A stretch of DNA of 64,000 nucleotides from Fagopyrum homotropicum (GCA_033239125.1 BSWB01000001.1:112214916-112278915); one strand, 5' to 3'. Counted from the stretch's first letter, positions 35,858-48,142 are shown. Numbers and translations are program-made. Notes: generated from the letters alone by a model not told the origin.

Positions 35858-37159
35858 CCACCAACAATTTTATTTCTCCTCATCAAATCTCATCGTGTTT
35901 TCAGGCTAGCAAAATGACATCGTTTGTGTAGAGTTTTGTTAATTGGAAGGTTTGTTTATTCCTGATGTCAAAATAGTGAACAAACAACCGTTTACTTGAG
36001 CTAAATTTGTAACATACTAATCCTCCTTTTTCTAAATGATTAAGCAAATACAAGTAAAACAACATAACCTTCTCACTTTGTTCTAGCGACGGCAATGATT
36101 TATGTTGACCTAGGTTATTAATTCCATAAATTAGTAAAATAAAAAATCAAAAGCAAATTTTTTTTTACAATATAATTACAATATGATTTCATTTTAAAAG
36201 GAATTTTTGTGAAAATTAGTAATTGCGTAAATTATTTAATATTTACTTGAATTAAAAGCTCCTTTTTTAATTTGTTTCTATCGAAAGGATATTTAATTAT
36301 AGAGTCAACTTATCTAATTGTTGGCCCTAAAGCGATATTCTTATTTGATCATGTAACAAAAATCAGATCTTATAGGTTATTATCGTCAAACCTTTATTAT
36401 ACATGCTTTAATATTAGTATACTACTTTAATGTCTTATATTTTACATGGATTTTTGTTGTAACAATATATAATAATAAAATATTTTTAATAATCTCACAA
36501 TTTTAAATTTTATGAGCACATTATATTAACATATTTATTACTATAATGCAACCCCTTGATTGGTTATAATAGTAATAAAAAGGTATACTGAATGATAATA
36601 TTAAAATAGTTATTAATATTTATTTCAAATAAAATAGTTATAAGCCGATAAATGTATCTAATTATAAAAACAATATAATATTTTTTCAATAAATTACAAT
36701 TGCAATCCATTATCAATAAGATTTCAAATATATTTTAATATATGATGATAACGATTATTTGTTGATGATTTACATAAAAAATGATGATACGATTATAATA
36801 TAACGTTATAAAATTTATAAGGGTAATAATAATCACATATTATAAAATTAACATGAAATAATAGTAGATGGTCTTGGAGAATATTAGTATTTGTTGGAGA
36901 TTTAATATTTAAAATATATTTTAAATATTTAAGATTTTATCTTATAAAAATAATACAAAATTAAAATGAAATAATAATGTCTTTTTTTTGACAAGAAACA
37001 TATTTCAGGGAAATCAAGAGTTTTGAATGATTTAGGATTGTGTTTCATGGACACCATCAAGCCATGGACGTCGATAAGCTCCCCGAACATGTTGAAGACG
37101 TCATCTGTAAGAATGATTTAGGCAGATCGGTACTCCGCTTATTTTCCTTACCTTGTTCC

Positions 37160-37160
<1 letters not shown>
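35858..37160. other. AT-rich intergenic DNA, no gene seen
   Basis: Very AT-rich with runs of A or T. A short open stretch at 37014-37160 (HGHHQAMDVDKLPEHVEDV) ends directly in the poly(A) run. Confidence 0.4.

Positions 37161-37197
<37 letters not shown>
37161..37197. repeat. 37-bp poly(A) tract
   Basis: Uninterrupted A run directly after a more complex 150-bp segment. It could be the tail of a retroposed sequence or a simple mononucleotide repeat. Confidence 0.6.
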
Positions 37198-37199
<2 letters not shown>

Positions 37200-37265
37200 G
37201 TGATACGAAACGCGGCCAAGTTTGAACAGCCAGTGACGGTTGGGGGTAAAAACGGAAAACAGTAG

Positions 37266-39172
37266 GGCCCCGTTTGGCAGCCAGCTTATACCAGCTGATG
37301 AGAGCTTATTCTAACTTCAGCTACCACTGTACATATATATCATGTGTTTGGGAGTTGAAACTGATGCTAGCTGAAGAAGCTGAAGGTAGCTGATGCTAGC
37401 TGAAAAATTCTTAATTTCCATCAGCTCCCATGGGCAAGCTTATGGAGCTGAAGGAGCTGATGGAAAATTGGATTATGAAAATACCCTTGCTTTTATTATT
37501 TTTGTTGCTTGCAATTCCTCCATTATTCTCTTCTTCTGTTCTTCTTGAAATCAGCCAGGTATCTCACTCTCTTCCTCACTTCTTCTTCTCTTCCTCTGTT
37601 CTTCTTCTTCTTGCTAGATTGGTTTGCACCTTTAAAATCCAAACCCTAATTTGTATGCCACAAAAAGGGGAAAATTCAAGAGAAGAGGGGAAAATGGAAT
37701 TACTAGAGATCTAACAGCTCGATTTGTGGGTTTTTTGTTGCCAATTCTTCCAGCCAGAGAGCTCTTCGCCGATAGACAAGTAATCGATCTCTTCTCTCTT
37801 CTTCCTCTCTTCTTCTGTTCTTCTTCTTCGATTCGATTATCTCTTTTGAAGGGTTATTCTATTCTTCTTCGAAGTCCGTCCATCCGAAAACCAAGTAACT
37901 AGAAACTCAATTTTTGTGCTAACCCTAAATCTTGCTTCTAGATGATGTTTTGAGTGAATCTCCAGTGCCCAAAGAGTTTCCAGCAATGGTCCAAGACAAT
38001 GCAAAGACTGAATCATATAAATGATCGAGATTGACATTCTAAAGCTAAAAGTGGGCTGGCGAAAACAGTAGAAGATAGGTTTTGTTAATATGGCAAGCAC
38101 TTCCAATGCACTTTTCGTGTTCAAACATCAGCTTACAACCTTTATTGAGAAGATACACGGAATGATGAGGGGCGTTTATGCATCCATGCTGATTTCTATT
38201 ATGCTGCAACAAATTTTGAGCACAGGCACTTCTTCCTCACATGGTGAATGTGTGAGTCTTTTGCTTTTTGTATGAATTGTGTTTACTAGTCTGTGTTTGA
38301 AGAAAGTTGTTTAGCAAGGCCATGTACCTCCCTTTAATGTATGAATCATGTTTGTTTGGAAGAATGAAGGCACCTCAGACTTTAAGGGGCTAGCCCCAGT
38401 GTTCTTGCTTCCATTCCTAGTTTGATTAAGGGCAGTTGCTCAACAAATTTTGATAGTTCATTGGTAGACCATTGTGAAAAGCTTAAAACACTGTCAAATG
38501 ACAATGCATTATGCATGTTGTGTAATTTGAAATTACAGAATTTTCATTGATCAAATATAGATGAGGTAAGTTTGTTGATATCAATTTTTAGTAAATTCCC
38601 TTTGATCAACTGTAATTTAAGCTCTCATGAATCTCTAGTTCTTTAAATAATGTTTTCATCATTTTTTTTAATTGAGATGGTGTGTTGTATTGTAAATAAA
38701 TTTTATGTTACAGAATTAACATTCTAATTTTCAACAAATAATATTTTTTGTTTTAATCATAATTTTCTACAAATATCTACTAAAAACACATATAAATTAC
38801 ACTATTAATAATCTTGCAACTTAAAATTTTATAAAATAAAATATATATTTTTTGTCTAACAAAACAATTTTAACTATATAATTTTTTTAAATCTATATTT
38901 CGATATTTTTTTGTAACTATCACATCTTTTAAAAATAAAAATTTGCATAGAACAATAACAACAATTATATACCACTAATGAAACCCTTTTTGGTAATTTT
39001 ACGTTTATATCAGCTTTGATCAGCTCGTACTTCCCAAACGCTAAACAAGCTTATTAAAAAAAAATCAGCTAGTTGAATCAGCTACTTATTTCAGCTTCAG
39101 CTTCAGCTTCAGCTTCATTAATCTTCAGCTTCAGCTTCAGTCACAATCAGCTCGTGGTTCCCAAACGGACCC
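37266..39172. mobile_element. PIF/Harbinger-like non-autonomous element (1.9 kb)
   Basis: Left end GGCCCCGTTTGG and right end (reversed) GGGTCCGTTTGG, flanked by TAG on both sides (37263-37265 and 39173-39175), a 3-bp duplication as in PIF/Harbinger. Both subterminal regions are packed with AGCTGA/TCAGCT words. A partial internal copy of the right end (CTTCCCAAACGC) is near 39030. No transposase motif was found inside; the left-middle part has short hydrophobic ORFs without recognisable identity. Confidence 0.6.
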
Positions 39173-39175
39173 TAG

Positions 39176-40299
39176 ATCATCTTGGTTTTGGAAAACAAAT
39201 GGGCCAGACCCAACTTTACAATAGGAGACATCTCTGGGCCCGCTTTGTCCTATTGGATGCATACCCATTATGTAAATTCCCTTAACTTCTGGGATACACA
39301 CTCCACGTGTCCTCATCTCATTCGACTCTATCTTATGCTTACTCTACATTATTTCTGTTATTTTTCGTTATATGATATTTCCTTTTCAAGTATTAAAAAA
39401 CCCAACTCCATCTTCTCACCCCTCTGCCCCCAAAAAAGTCGATTTTTGGATAAACATTATGTATGGTGCTAAACCAAGTGTAATCATACATTTATACCCA
39501 ATTAAAATATTATATATTGCTGATAATGAATATATATATATAGTCTAAACAAGTATTAATTTATTTATAAAATAATACACATAATCTAAAAATATGTACA
39601 GATTTTATTTTAAGAAGAAGATTTTTTTATTAAAAAAAAATCCATAACTTAGAAAACTATGAATAATTATTTAGATATTTTTATTTAAAAAATATTATTT
39701 TAAAATGTAATTTACAAAATATATTTTATTTAGTTTTCTAAAAGACTTAAAAAGTAAACATTGATTTTAATGTTAAATTTTGTAAATGGATTGCACCTGA
39801 TGAGGAACAAAAAGTGTAGCTGATGATATTGAAAATTTAAAACATATGAAATCAAGCAATTCATCAACTAAGATTTAATAATGATAAGCACTGAACGGCA
39901 ATGTGATACTAAAAAAACATGTCATCATAAGCATACCTTAACCACTACTAGTCTATTCAACTTTGGGATAACCATAATTAATTAAGGTTGTTTTGTCTCC
40001 CCACCCCAAAGTATAAAAATGCCATAATTATTGTCACTAACCCAATATAAGAATATTTTTCAGTTTTGGTTATCTTTTCTTGAACATTGCTAAATCAAGT
40101 TCACATATTCTATTAGGCTTTTATATTCCCCAAGTTTTATTGGCAGTGAGATGTTGTTCCAGATATCCTTGTGGTGGTATGCCATTGGCTTGATGAAGTT
40201 TATGATTTTGGATATTACTATGTTGTTCGTAGGCGGTTGTTAGATGTACTAACAAAAACTTTTGGTGGTATACAAGACATGTTCTGTTGTCTCCTTCAC
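39176..40299. other. AT-rich intergenic DNA, no gene seen
   Basis: Low-complexity AT-rich sequence; no supported feature. Confidence 0.4.
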
Positions 40300-40490
40300 A
40301 TAAAATTCATACCAAAATTAATTTTTGAGTATGAAATTCAGATCAGAAATTAATTTTTTGGTACCAAATTCATACTAGAAAATTTCTAGCATGAATTCAT
40401 ACCAGAAAAAAAAAAAAAAAAAAAATTCTAGTATGAAAAATTTTCGTATGAATTTCATACCAGAAATTCATACCGAAAAATAAAAAAGAA
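40300..40490. repeat. Cluster of TTCATACCAGAAA repeats in both orientations
   Basis: ATTCATACxAGAAA and its complement TTCTxGTATGAAT alternate at least six times around a poly(A) tract at about 40396-40415, making a fold-back-prone region. Confidence 0.45.
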
Positions 40491-40685
40491 AACAAAAAAT
40501 AAATAATAAAAATATAAATATAAAAAGGGGGGGAAAAACAAAAGATAATTGAAAAAAATCCAGAAACTTACGTTATAAAGTGTAAGGCCAAAGTCCTCTT
40601 TTTTTTTTTTTTAAATAAAAGGGTTAATTATTTTACCAACCATTAAATGAAAGTGGTAAAAAAATAAGGGGTACACAAATCTAAT

Positions 40686-41244
40686 CTTCTATATAACTTA
40701 CTAAAACTAAGAACATTAATGGCACGTGTCAAGCAACGAGGATGTCACATCAGCTTTTTGATAAAATATTTACTAAATTGCTACTATTATTAAAATATAT
40801 ATTTTAAATAGTTAGAAAATTAATCCCTGCCCATATTTTTTTAATGACGTAATTTCCATCTTCATTTTGATCTAATTAACCTTACTAATCTACTTAAATT
40901 ATAAATGAAAATTAATGATTTGAAATTTGCATATAAGATTTGAACATTTGAACATTTGAACATTTGAAATTTTGAAGATTTGAACATTTGAAAATTTGAA
41001 ATTTCAAATGTTGTTGATAAATCAAATATTTGTTTTTTTTGTGGGAGGTAGAGTCAATAGTTTACGCATCTCCGGCGTATCGAAGTGATTACTACTTAGC
41101 CCATGATCTATTTAATAAATGAACGTTTAAAATGTGCCGGACACCATTGACTCTCTTTCCCGCAAAAAAAATATTTATAGTTTTTTATTAACGATACGCG
41201 TAAATTTCAAATCTTTTCTTAATAAATATCCGTGCAAGGCACGG
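40686..41244 (+). mobile_element. Helitron-like remnant
   Basis: Left edge TCTTCTATATAACTTACTAA resembles plant Helitron 5' ends. Near the right edge is a hairpin CCGTGC-AAG-GCACGG (about 41230-41244) like Helitron 3' hairpins, but the expected CTRR end does not follow. An internal ATTTGAAC satellite-like stretch lies at about 40930-41020. A small MITE sits inside. Confidence 0.35.
41033..41170. mobile_element. 138-bp MITE
   Basis: Inverted repeats of about 25 bp: TTTTTTTGTGGGAGGTAGAG at the left and the complement of CTCTCTTTCCCGCAAAAAAA at the right, both joined to GTCAAT. There is no coding capacity; the family is not recognised. Confidence 0.5.
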
Positions 41245-41600
41245 AAAATAAATTAATGGAAATAGAAAATGGCCTATTTGGCCAAATTCTTTCTACAGAA
41301 AATGACCATGCTTGACTATATAAACAAATTCTTCTTAAAAAAAAATTCATTCGAGAACTTGATCCAAACCGAAAATTTAAAAATTTATAGATTGGACTTG
41401 TAAAAATTGGATCGGGTTATAGACAAGTCTCATGGGATATGAAGAATCCATTTGGTATGGTGCAAAATTTCACATATTTAATAAATTGACTAAAAATATA
41501 CCAATATTTTGTTAAATCATAGTAAATAAGGTCAATCAATAAATAACTAATAAAGTTTACATCTTTAAATATGGGTGTTGTTCTGGTAAGACACATTATT

Positions 41601-42140
41601 CCGGTAGGGCCGTGCGGCTGAACGTAGAGCTGACACGTGTCCTTTTTTTTCTCCTCCAGAAACGAGTGAAAGTAATAGTTCAAAACTTATTAAGGAATAA
41701 TTCATAACTTATAAAAGGATAGTATATGAATTATAATAGAATAATTCATAGTGAAAATTTTATAAAGGAGTGAAAGTAATGATTCAAAACTTATTAAGAG
41801 ATAGTTCATAACTTATAAATGAAAAGTACATGAATTATAATAGAATAGTTCAAAGTGCAAAATTTATAAAGGATAGTGCATAACTTATAAAATGATAGTT
41901 CATGAATTACAATTGAATAGTTCATAACATATAAACGATTAATTTATAAATAATTTGATATAATATATTAAAAAGTAATAGTTTATGAATTATATGAGAA
42001 TAGTTCAAAGTTTATAAGAGAATAGTGCATAAATTATAACATGATAGTTCAAAAAAATTTTCATTCGTTTCTGAAAAATAAAATAAAATAAAAAATTTGG
42101 GACACGTGTCGACTCTACGTTCAGCCGCACGGCCGTACCG
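41601..42140. mobile_element. 540-bp MITE with 40-bp GC-rich terminal inverted repeats
   Basis: Left arm 41601-41642 and right arm 42099-42140 are inverted copies (core GCCGTGCGGCTGAACGTAGA), both ending inward in the palindrome GACACGTGTC. The AT-rich interior repeats units of the type AGTTCATAACTTATAAA. A clear target duplication was not found; long TIRs suggest a Mutator-like origin. Confidence 0.65.
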
Positions 42141-42719
42141 TAAATTAGCAGCCGCACCTGAACAGTGTTAAATAAAGTACTCCGTGCATGATATTTGATT
42201 TTTGAAAACTTTCAGATTTGTTGTTAATAAAATGTATAGTATTTTTAATATATATTGAGTGATATTTTACAAATACAACTAAAACTAATTTAAATGTAAT
42301 TGTAAAAAAAATTAAAATTTTTAAAATTTTATATCTTAGTTCCAATCTTTATTATCCTAAATGTCCCTGAAGTTTATGAACAAATCTTGTTGAATTTATC
42401 CATGAAGATTCAAACTTTAACTACCATTAAACTATAAACTATAAACTTTAATGGCTGAATTGACATTATGAGCCTTATACACTGTATAATTGGAATTTAG
42501 GGTCCTCCCAATTTTAACTTGAAAAATTCGGCTCCTACTTTGCAGGACTAGTTTTTTGATAGTACAAAAAGTGTTAGAAAAAGTGATGATTGATGACTGA
42601 TGCGAGTGTTGTTACACTTTTGATTGACATTTTTTGGAGGGAATTTTTTGCCAAAAAAATACTCATCCTTCTACCAAAAAACACAGCCCCTCCTTCTTCC
42701 CTATTTATAAACCCATTTT
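42141..42719. other. AT-rich intergenic DNA, no gene seen
   Basis: No supported feature. Confidence 0.4.
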
Positions 42720-43270
42720 TGTTTATTATCATACCCAAAAATTCGTTTAGCCAAAAACGTCAGTCATACCCAAAATAATTTTATCAAACTACACAAACAT
42801 ATCCGAAAACGCACATGCCCAAAACCCAAACATACCCAAAAAAATAAAATACCAAAAAACACCATACCCATAAATTGGGAAGTATTTTATTTTATAAAAT
42901 ATTCATACTCAACGTATACATACTCAATCTATTTTTTTTCTCTTCAATTTAAGTCACACTTAACACTAAAAGCATACCCAATTTGATTTTGTCATACCCA
43001 AAAATTTACACAAATCGATATTGTGCACAAACATCAATACCAAATGACATTTGGTCATTATAACACAGTTTGGGTAACCATAATACATACCCAACATTTC
43101 ACTTTAAACATTCTCAACAATAAAAAAAAACATACCACAATAACAATAAACATATACGCAATAAAATAATCATACCCATCAATTGGTTAATCATACTCAA
43201 TTCATCAAACAAATACCCAATACTACTTAACAAACGAATCAAATGCATATCCAAAATCTAGTAAAAATAG
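42720..43270. repeat. Irregular CATACCCAA-rich array
   Basis: About twenty CATACCCA(A) words at irregular spacing over 550 bp, all in one orientation. It looks like a decayed minisatellite. Confidence 0.5.
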
Positions 43271-43291
43271 CCTATCCAAAAATACAGATCT

Positions 43292-43606
43292 TTGTTCCCG
43301 GCAACGACGGAGCAGACAACGGTGAGAGAGAGGGTTGATGACGGAACGACGAGCATACAACGGCGCCGACGACGGAAACAAGTGGCGTACCCCCTCCTCG
43401 CGACAACCTTGACGGCGAAATCCTACATCTCTCGCTTGCCCTTCGGTGTCGGCTTGGTGGCCAAATATCCTGGCGGCGAGACAGTGCTCCCTGGCGCTGT
43501 TGTTAAAACTCCGGTGGATTTCCGTTTCACCATATCCCCTCTATTTCTCCTTCATCTCTTTCGTTCCTTTCTAGATCTATTTTCTCTCTCTTTACAAAGC
43601 AAATGA
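43292..43606 (+). CDS. Unrecognised 104-codon ORF in a GC-rich island
   Basis: The composition shifts abruptly to CG-rich between 43285 and 43530. The ORF product starts MFPATTEQTTVRERVDDG and is Arg-rich, with a hydrophobic tail. The opposite strand is also partly open (reads APGSTVSPPGYLATKPTPKG), so the coding strand is uncertain. It could be an exon relic or a captured gene piece. I do not recognise a family. Confidence 0.2.
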   Translation: MFPATTEQTTVRERVDDGTTSIQRRRRRKQVAYPLLATTLTAKSYISRLPFGVGLVAKYPGGETVLPGAVVKTPVDFRFTISPLFLLHLFRSFLDLFSLSLQSK

Positions 43607-44424
43607 ATGTTTTCTCTCTCTCCCTTACAAATAATACCAACCGTCATTCAAAATTCAAAATTTTTTGACAGCCCATCCATTAATCTTTTTTTTGCAACCC
43701 ACAAGTACACCTATTAATAACGGATAAACTCATAACTCTTGATCATATTTATTTTATACGGTGTTTCATAATTTTTATAACTTAAAGCTATCACAAAAAT
43801 GTTATAAATTAAATTACTCACTGTAGTTAGTCAATCTATTTTGCTATCCTTTACAAAATAATGTATACATATATTAGTAATACATTAATAAAAGTATACT
43901 TATTTTTATTAATAATGTATTACTTTTAACAAATTTATAAAATTCAAAACACTAATTTAATATAACTATTTATATACTTATAAACTTAAATTATTAAAAA
44001 ATTTATCCCAATCATACATTAAAAAAATAATAAATGGAGTAGGGAACTAAACCAACTCAATGAGGAAATCAAATTGTTGATTGTATTGTTGGAATTGAAT
44101 GGCATTGGTAGATGAAATTGAAGTTTATTGAATACCTAAAATATAGTTGATTGAACAAACTAATAATTTGTTACGAGCTTGATGGATATTTGAGTGGACG
44201 AAGTTTATTTGAAAATTACCAAAAAAAGTTTTATTTTTTCAATTAATTTTTTATAGGTTATATATGTAACATTTATTCAGTAAGTTATAACCTATTAAGC
44301 TTTTAATAAAAAGCTAGCTTAAACAATAATAAGTTTGTCCCTCCATACACTAAACTTATGTGTGTATATATACACTTGATAAGCTTCCATAAGACCTTAA
44401 ATAAGGGCTTTTAAACGAATCAAT
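43607..44424. other. AT-rich intergenic DNA, no gene seen
   Basis: No supported feature. Confidence 0.4.
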
Positions 44425-44720
44425 AGTTAGGGTTGAGCATCGGCCTAAAGCTGAACCGATCGAAGCCAACCACAAAACCAAAAACCTCAAATCCTTTAAT
44501 CGAAATCTTTGGTTCGGTTTTTTGGCAAACAAGAAATGAACCGAATTTATGAAATCCTAGATTATAGGCAATGCAAAAACCGACAAAACCAAAATCGTTT
44601 GAAACCGAAAAACACAATGAACAAACCATCGAGAATCTAGAAACCGAAACACACTCAAACAATGACACTGATATAACGAAAATTCAGAAATCAGTTGAAC
44701 TAAGCAAACGAAATACATAA
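44425..44720. mobile_element. hAT-like MITE remnant
   Basis: TTAGGGTTGAGCATCGGCC at the left resembles hAT-MITE termini. The interior is rich in AACCGAA and GGTTCGG words in both orientations. The right end was not found. Confidence 0.3.
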
Positions 44721-44849
44721 CCTTCTCGAGAAATTCAATTGAAATATGAATTCATAGACGAACCGAGAAGGCAGTATTTGCATAAACCAACGAAATCAAA
44801 TCATTCAATAGAAATACAAAAAATCAACCGAAAATTGTGTAACATCATG

Positions 44850-45310
44850 CTTGTTCGGGTCACCGCCCCCGCGGTTATGTTGAGCCGCGGTCGCGGTCAA
44901 CCGTTCTTGCCGCGCTCGTGGGAGGGTCAAGCCACGGGTGAGGCTGACCCCAGATCGCGTACGATATGTTTTTAACCGTTTTATCTTATTTCTTTTCTTA
45001 GAAGATTCGATCTTCTATCTTTTGGGCCGTCTTTCCTCTATATACTAAACCTAATTCTTGACCTTCCTTTCTTTCCCAGCCGTTCCCTTTATATTCCCGT
45101 CTTCTCTTTCGGTTTCTCCTTCTTGCTTACGTTCTTCTTCAACCTCGAGCCAAGTTGCAGCCTTTCCGTGTGTATCCCTGCAGAAACTTTGTAAGTTCAT
45201 GCTACCTTTCGTTCACCTTCTGTTCCTGTATATCTTTTCTGCATCCTTCTTCTTTCTTCTTCCTTCTTCCTCTTAGCATGAATCAAGATCGAGTCTTGAT
45301 TCTTGTTTGG
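44850..45310. other. GC-rich segment with TATA-like site, host of the D insertion
   Basis: Starts TGTTCGGGTCACCGCC, is very CG-rich to about 44960, then has CTCTATATACTAAACC (about 45036) and a pyrimidine-rich leader-like stretch. It could be a fragment of another LTR or a gene 5' region; D interrupts it at 45310. Confidence 0.3.
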
Positions 45311-46920
45311 TGTTCGTCGCAAAGTGTGCGTGCAAATAAGTTTTAAATTATAAAACTGAAATCAGAGCAAGCGAACCCACAGTGTACGGATCGGCGTAGT
45401 AAAATAAGAATTCCAGAGTCTCGAACTCAAAGATTTGGGGGAACAAATTCAGTTCACAAATTATCGAGTAAATAAAGTATAAAAGCTTTGCAAATATTGG
45501 GAAAACAACAACCCTCAAGATCCACGTGTCCAATTGTGGCAATCGATTCAAGATATTCTATAGATACAAGGACAAAGTCGAGATTGCAAAGGTATAACTA
45601 ATGTAGGGTTGAGTATGGTGAAGTTCCAAAACCCTATATATCTCACCCAAGGACACTCTCTATAAAGGTTGTTGAGGCTGCAGTATAAAAAGGATCTAAA
45701 GACAATAATTACTCTCAAATATCCATACCCAAACTCAAAGAATCAAAGATAAACTAAAACGGTTAAGGTTGTGACACTCGAAACCGAAAAAGAGGATGTT
45801 GAGTCTCACTACTACCTAGAAAAGGCAAGCCAAGGCTAGGTTAAAGCAAATCTTTAACTTTGGATCAAAGCAAAAGCAAAAGTCGTAAAACAGAGGAAAT
45901 CACGGCTAGATCTTGAAGAACCACGACCGTGGTTTTCAAGAACAGACCGTGGAAAAGGCTGTCGACGAGGTTTCTCACACTCTCAGGGTCCAATCTGTTT
46001 ACAATCAATCTATCATCATCTAAGCCACAACTATCAACCCTTCACCTTAGAATTACTAAAGGGTTTTAGTCAATAGTCATTGTCATTGAATCAAATATCA
46101 AATATGAAAGAGAAAAATGTAAAAACCCTCGAAAACTCATTAAACTATCGAAATCAATCTCAAATCCGAACAACAAAGTATCGTGTTTAATGAATACGGA
46201 ATAGGGAATAGAAATCCTCACAACAATCTTAAGGAACAACGAAGAACGGAGTGTCAATCTGTCTCCAAAAGTAAACCATAAGATAATCTCGAAGTACACA
46301 ATCTTCAAATCACGTCTTTCTCAAGCCACGATCCAAAATCTCCAATCAGCCGTCAAATGTAAGCGTATGAAACCCTAAGCGCGGAACTGTAAGCGAAGGT
46401 ACATTTTTCTCCTTTCTTCAGCCTTTTTATAGGCAAAATAGTTACTAAAAAGCCCAATAACCGTCGCTGACGTGGCAAAATATGACATGTGTCGACGTCA
46501 TGGAAATCACGGTCTAGTACAATAAACCACGGCCGTGATTTAGGGCGTGGAACTCTCTGATGTTCTCCAAATCACTTTCTACGAACCCAACCCATAACCA
46601 CGGTCGTGGTTTAGGTCGTGGAACTCAAAAACCTTTGTGAAATCCTTTGTTTCGTGATGTTCTTCACTCCTGCTCCTTCCTTAGCTTCTCCAAAGCATCT
46701 CCTTGACGTCTAGCATGATCAAATACTCCTATCCTTCCGCATTAAGCTCTAGTTCAAGCCTTTATTCACCTATAAACATAACAAAGCTTGTGTAGATCTC
46801 TATATCGACAAAATAGGTGAATGTGCTCATAAATGCTTCAAACTCATATTCATGTACACATTTAAGAGGGAAAAACAATCAAAATAAGTGCCTAAAATAT
46901 AGTCATATTTCATGCTATCA
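45311..46920 (-). repeat. 3' LTR of D (1610 bp)
   Basis: Minus strand starts TGATAGCATGAAATATG at 46920 and ends GCGACGAACA at 45311. Palindrome clusters lie at 45903-45955 and 46506-46620. Confidence 0.9.
46424..46625 (-). promoter_or_regulatory. D LTR promoter: palindromes, ACGT elements, TATA
   Basis: Minus-strand TATAAAAA at 46431-46424. Between 46468 and 46503 lie TGACGTGGCA and GACGTCAT (plus strand), bZIP-type ACGT elements. Further upstream come CCACGGCCGTGA (about 46528) and CCACGGTCGTGG (about 46598). Confidence 0.55.
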
Positions 46921-46936
46921 AAATACCCCATACTTG
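46921..46936 (-). other. Polypurine tract of D
   Basis: Minus strand CAAGTATGGGGTATTT abuts the LTR start TGATAGCATG. Confidence 0.85.
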
Positions 46937-47555
46937 TCACTTGCTTGTCCCCAAACAAGATTTTCAAAAGCTTAGAACATAAGGTAGAATGAAATATGAA
47001 TGCAAAACAAAACAAAACTATCTTTTAGGTAATGTGCTTCTAATCAATAGATCATCCTCAAATCTTGCTTCATTCATCCTTGAAAACGTTCATACACGTA
47101 AACCAAAAAATGCAAAGCAAAGGAAACATCATAAATTGCATAAACTTCAAGACAAACATCATAACCTTCAAGCATTGTCAAAATCAAACATGTGAAACTT
47201 CAATTTAGATCACCAAGTCAAGTAACGTTCTTATGATCTCAAGGACTTTCAAGTAAGGCCAATAATATGAAAAGGGTGGGAAATTTGAAAGGGAATGTGG
47301 TGTATGAATCCGGGAAAGAGGAACAACACAAACTCTTTTCTTTTCACCAATTGAACTAACCACTAACTTAGAGCTTTGCTATAGACTTTTTGCACATAAT
47401 TTTTCGACTTTACTTTCGGAAATATGAACAACGGTGCACAAAAACCGAAGCCTAGGAGATTGGCGTTTCTCAATTTCGAGATGCCTCAAACCCTTGATGC
47501 ACATACCATAACCCGTTAGGAATATCGCTCAATCCGACTTTGGCAAGACACAAAC

Positions 47556-47581
47556 ACCCGGCTATGTGAATGGTGCCGAGT
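47556..47581 (-). other. Conserved 3'-UTR RNA hairpin (D copy)
   Basis: Minus strand ACTCGGC, a 12-nt loop, GCCGGGT; identical stem to P and E. Confidence 0.6.
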
Positions 47582-48142
47582 TACTCATCATCATGATTGA
47601 CTTCCCCAAACCTATTTTCCTGCACTTTGATTTCAAACAATTGCTTTCATGACCCTCCCACATCAAACATGCCAAAATCAACTCTTCCTAAATCCCGGAT
47701 AGGTAAAGGAGGCAAATATTTTCATTGAGGGCTAAATGATCAAAGAAAGAAGCAAGAAAATCGAGGTGCCTTAATCATCTCATAAAGAAGTATAAGAACT
47801 TATATTGTGATTTCAACCTTCATTCCTCAATATGATTTAGATAAAACCTTCACATTATGAAACTTAAGAAAGGATAAACAACATACTCAATCTTTTCACA
47901 ATTCATAATTCAATTCAAGCATACAAAAGTCATCAAAAACTCATTCCACAAGTAGATTCATCATAGAAATCATCTCTAATCTTAGAAGCACAATAATGTT
48001 CAAAATTTCAAAATTTTTATGGGTTTTTTAAACCTTTTCAATACAACGCACTAATGAAACGTATGAAAAATAAATGAAAGATGCAAGTGTTCATGGAATT
48101 AAAAGCAAGCAAGTGCATCGAGTTATTACAAACGAGAGTCAC

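Noticed and set aside
37161..37197. Poly(A) run as proof of a processed pseudogene
   Set aside because: The preceding 150 bp have no recognisable gene match and no flanking duplication was found.
41601..42140. GC-rich GGCCGTGCGG sequence of the MITE as a member of the ACGGCCGT palindrome system
   Set aside because: Only a partial resemblance; it is part of a long terminal inverted repeat and not tied to a TATA box or an Athila element.
43292..43606. Confident host gene at the CG-rich island
   Set aside because: No recognisable domain, both strands partly open and no exon structure; kept only as a low-confidence ORF.
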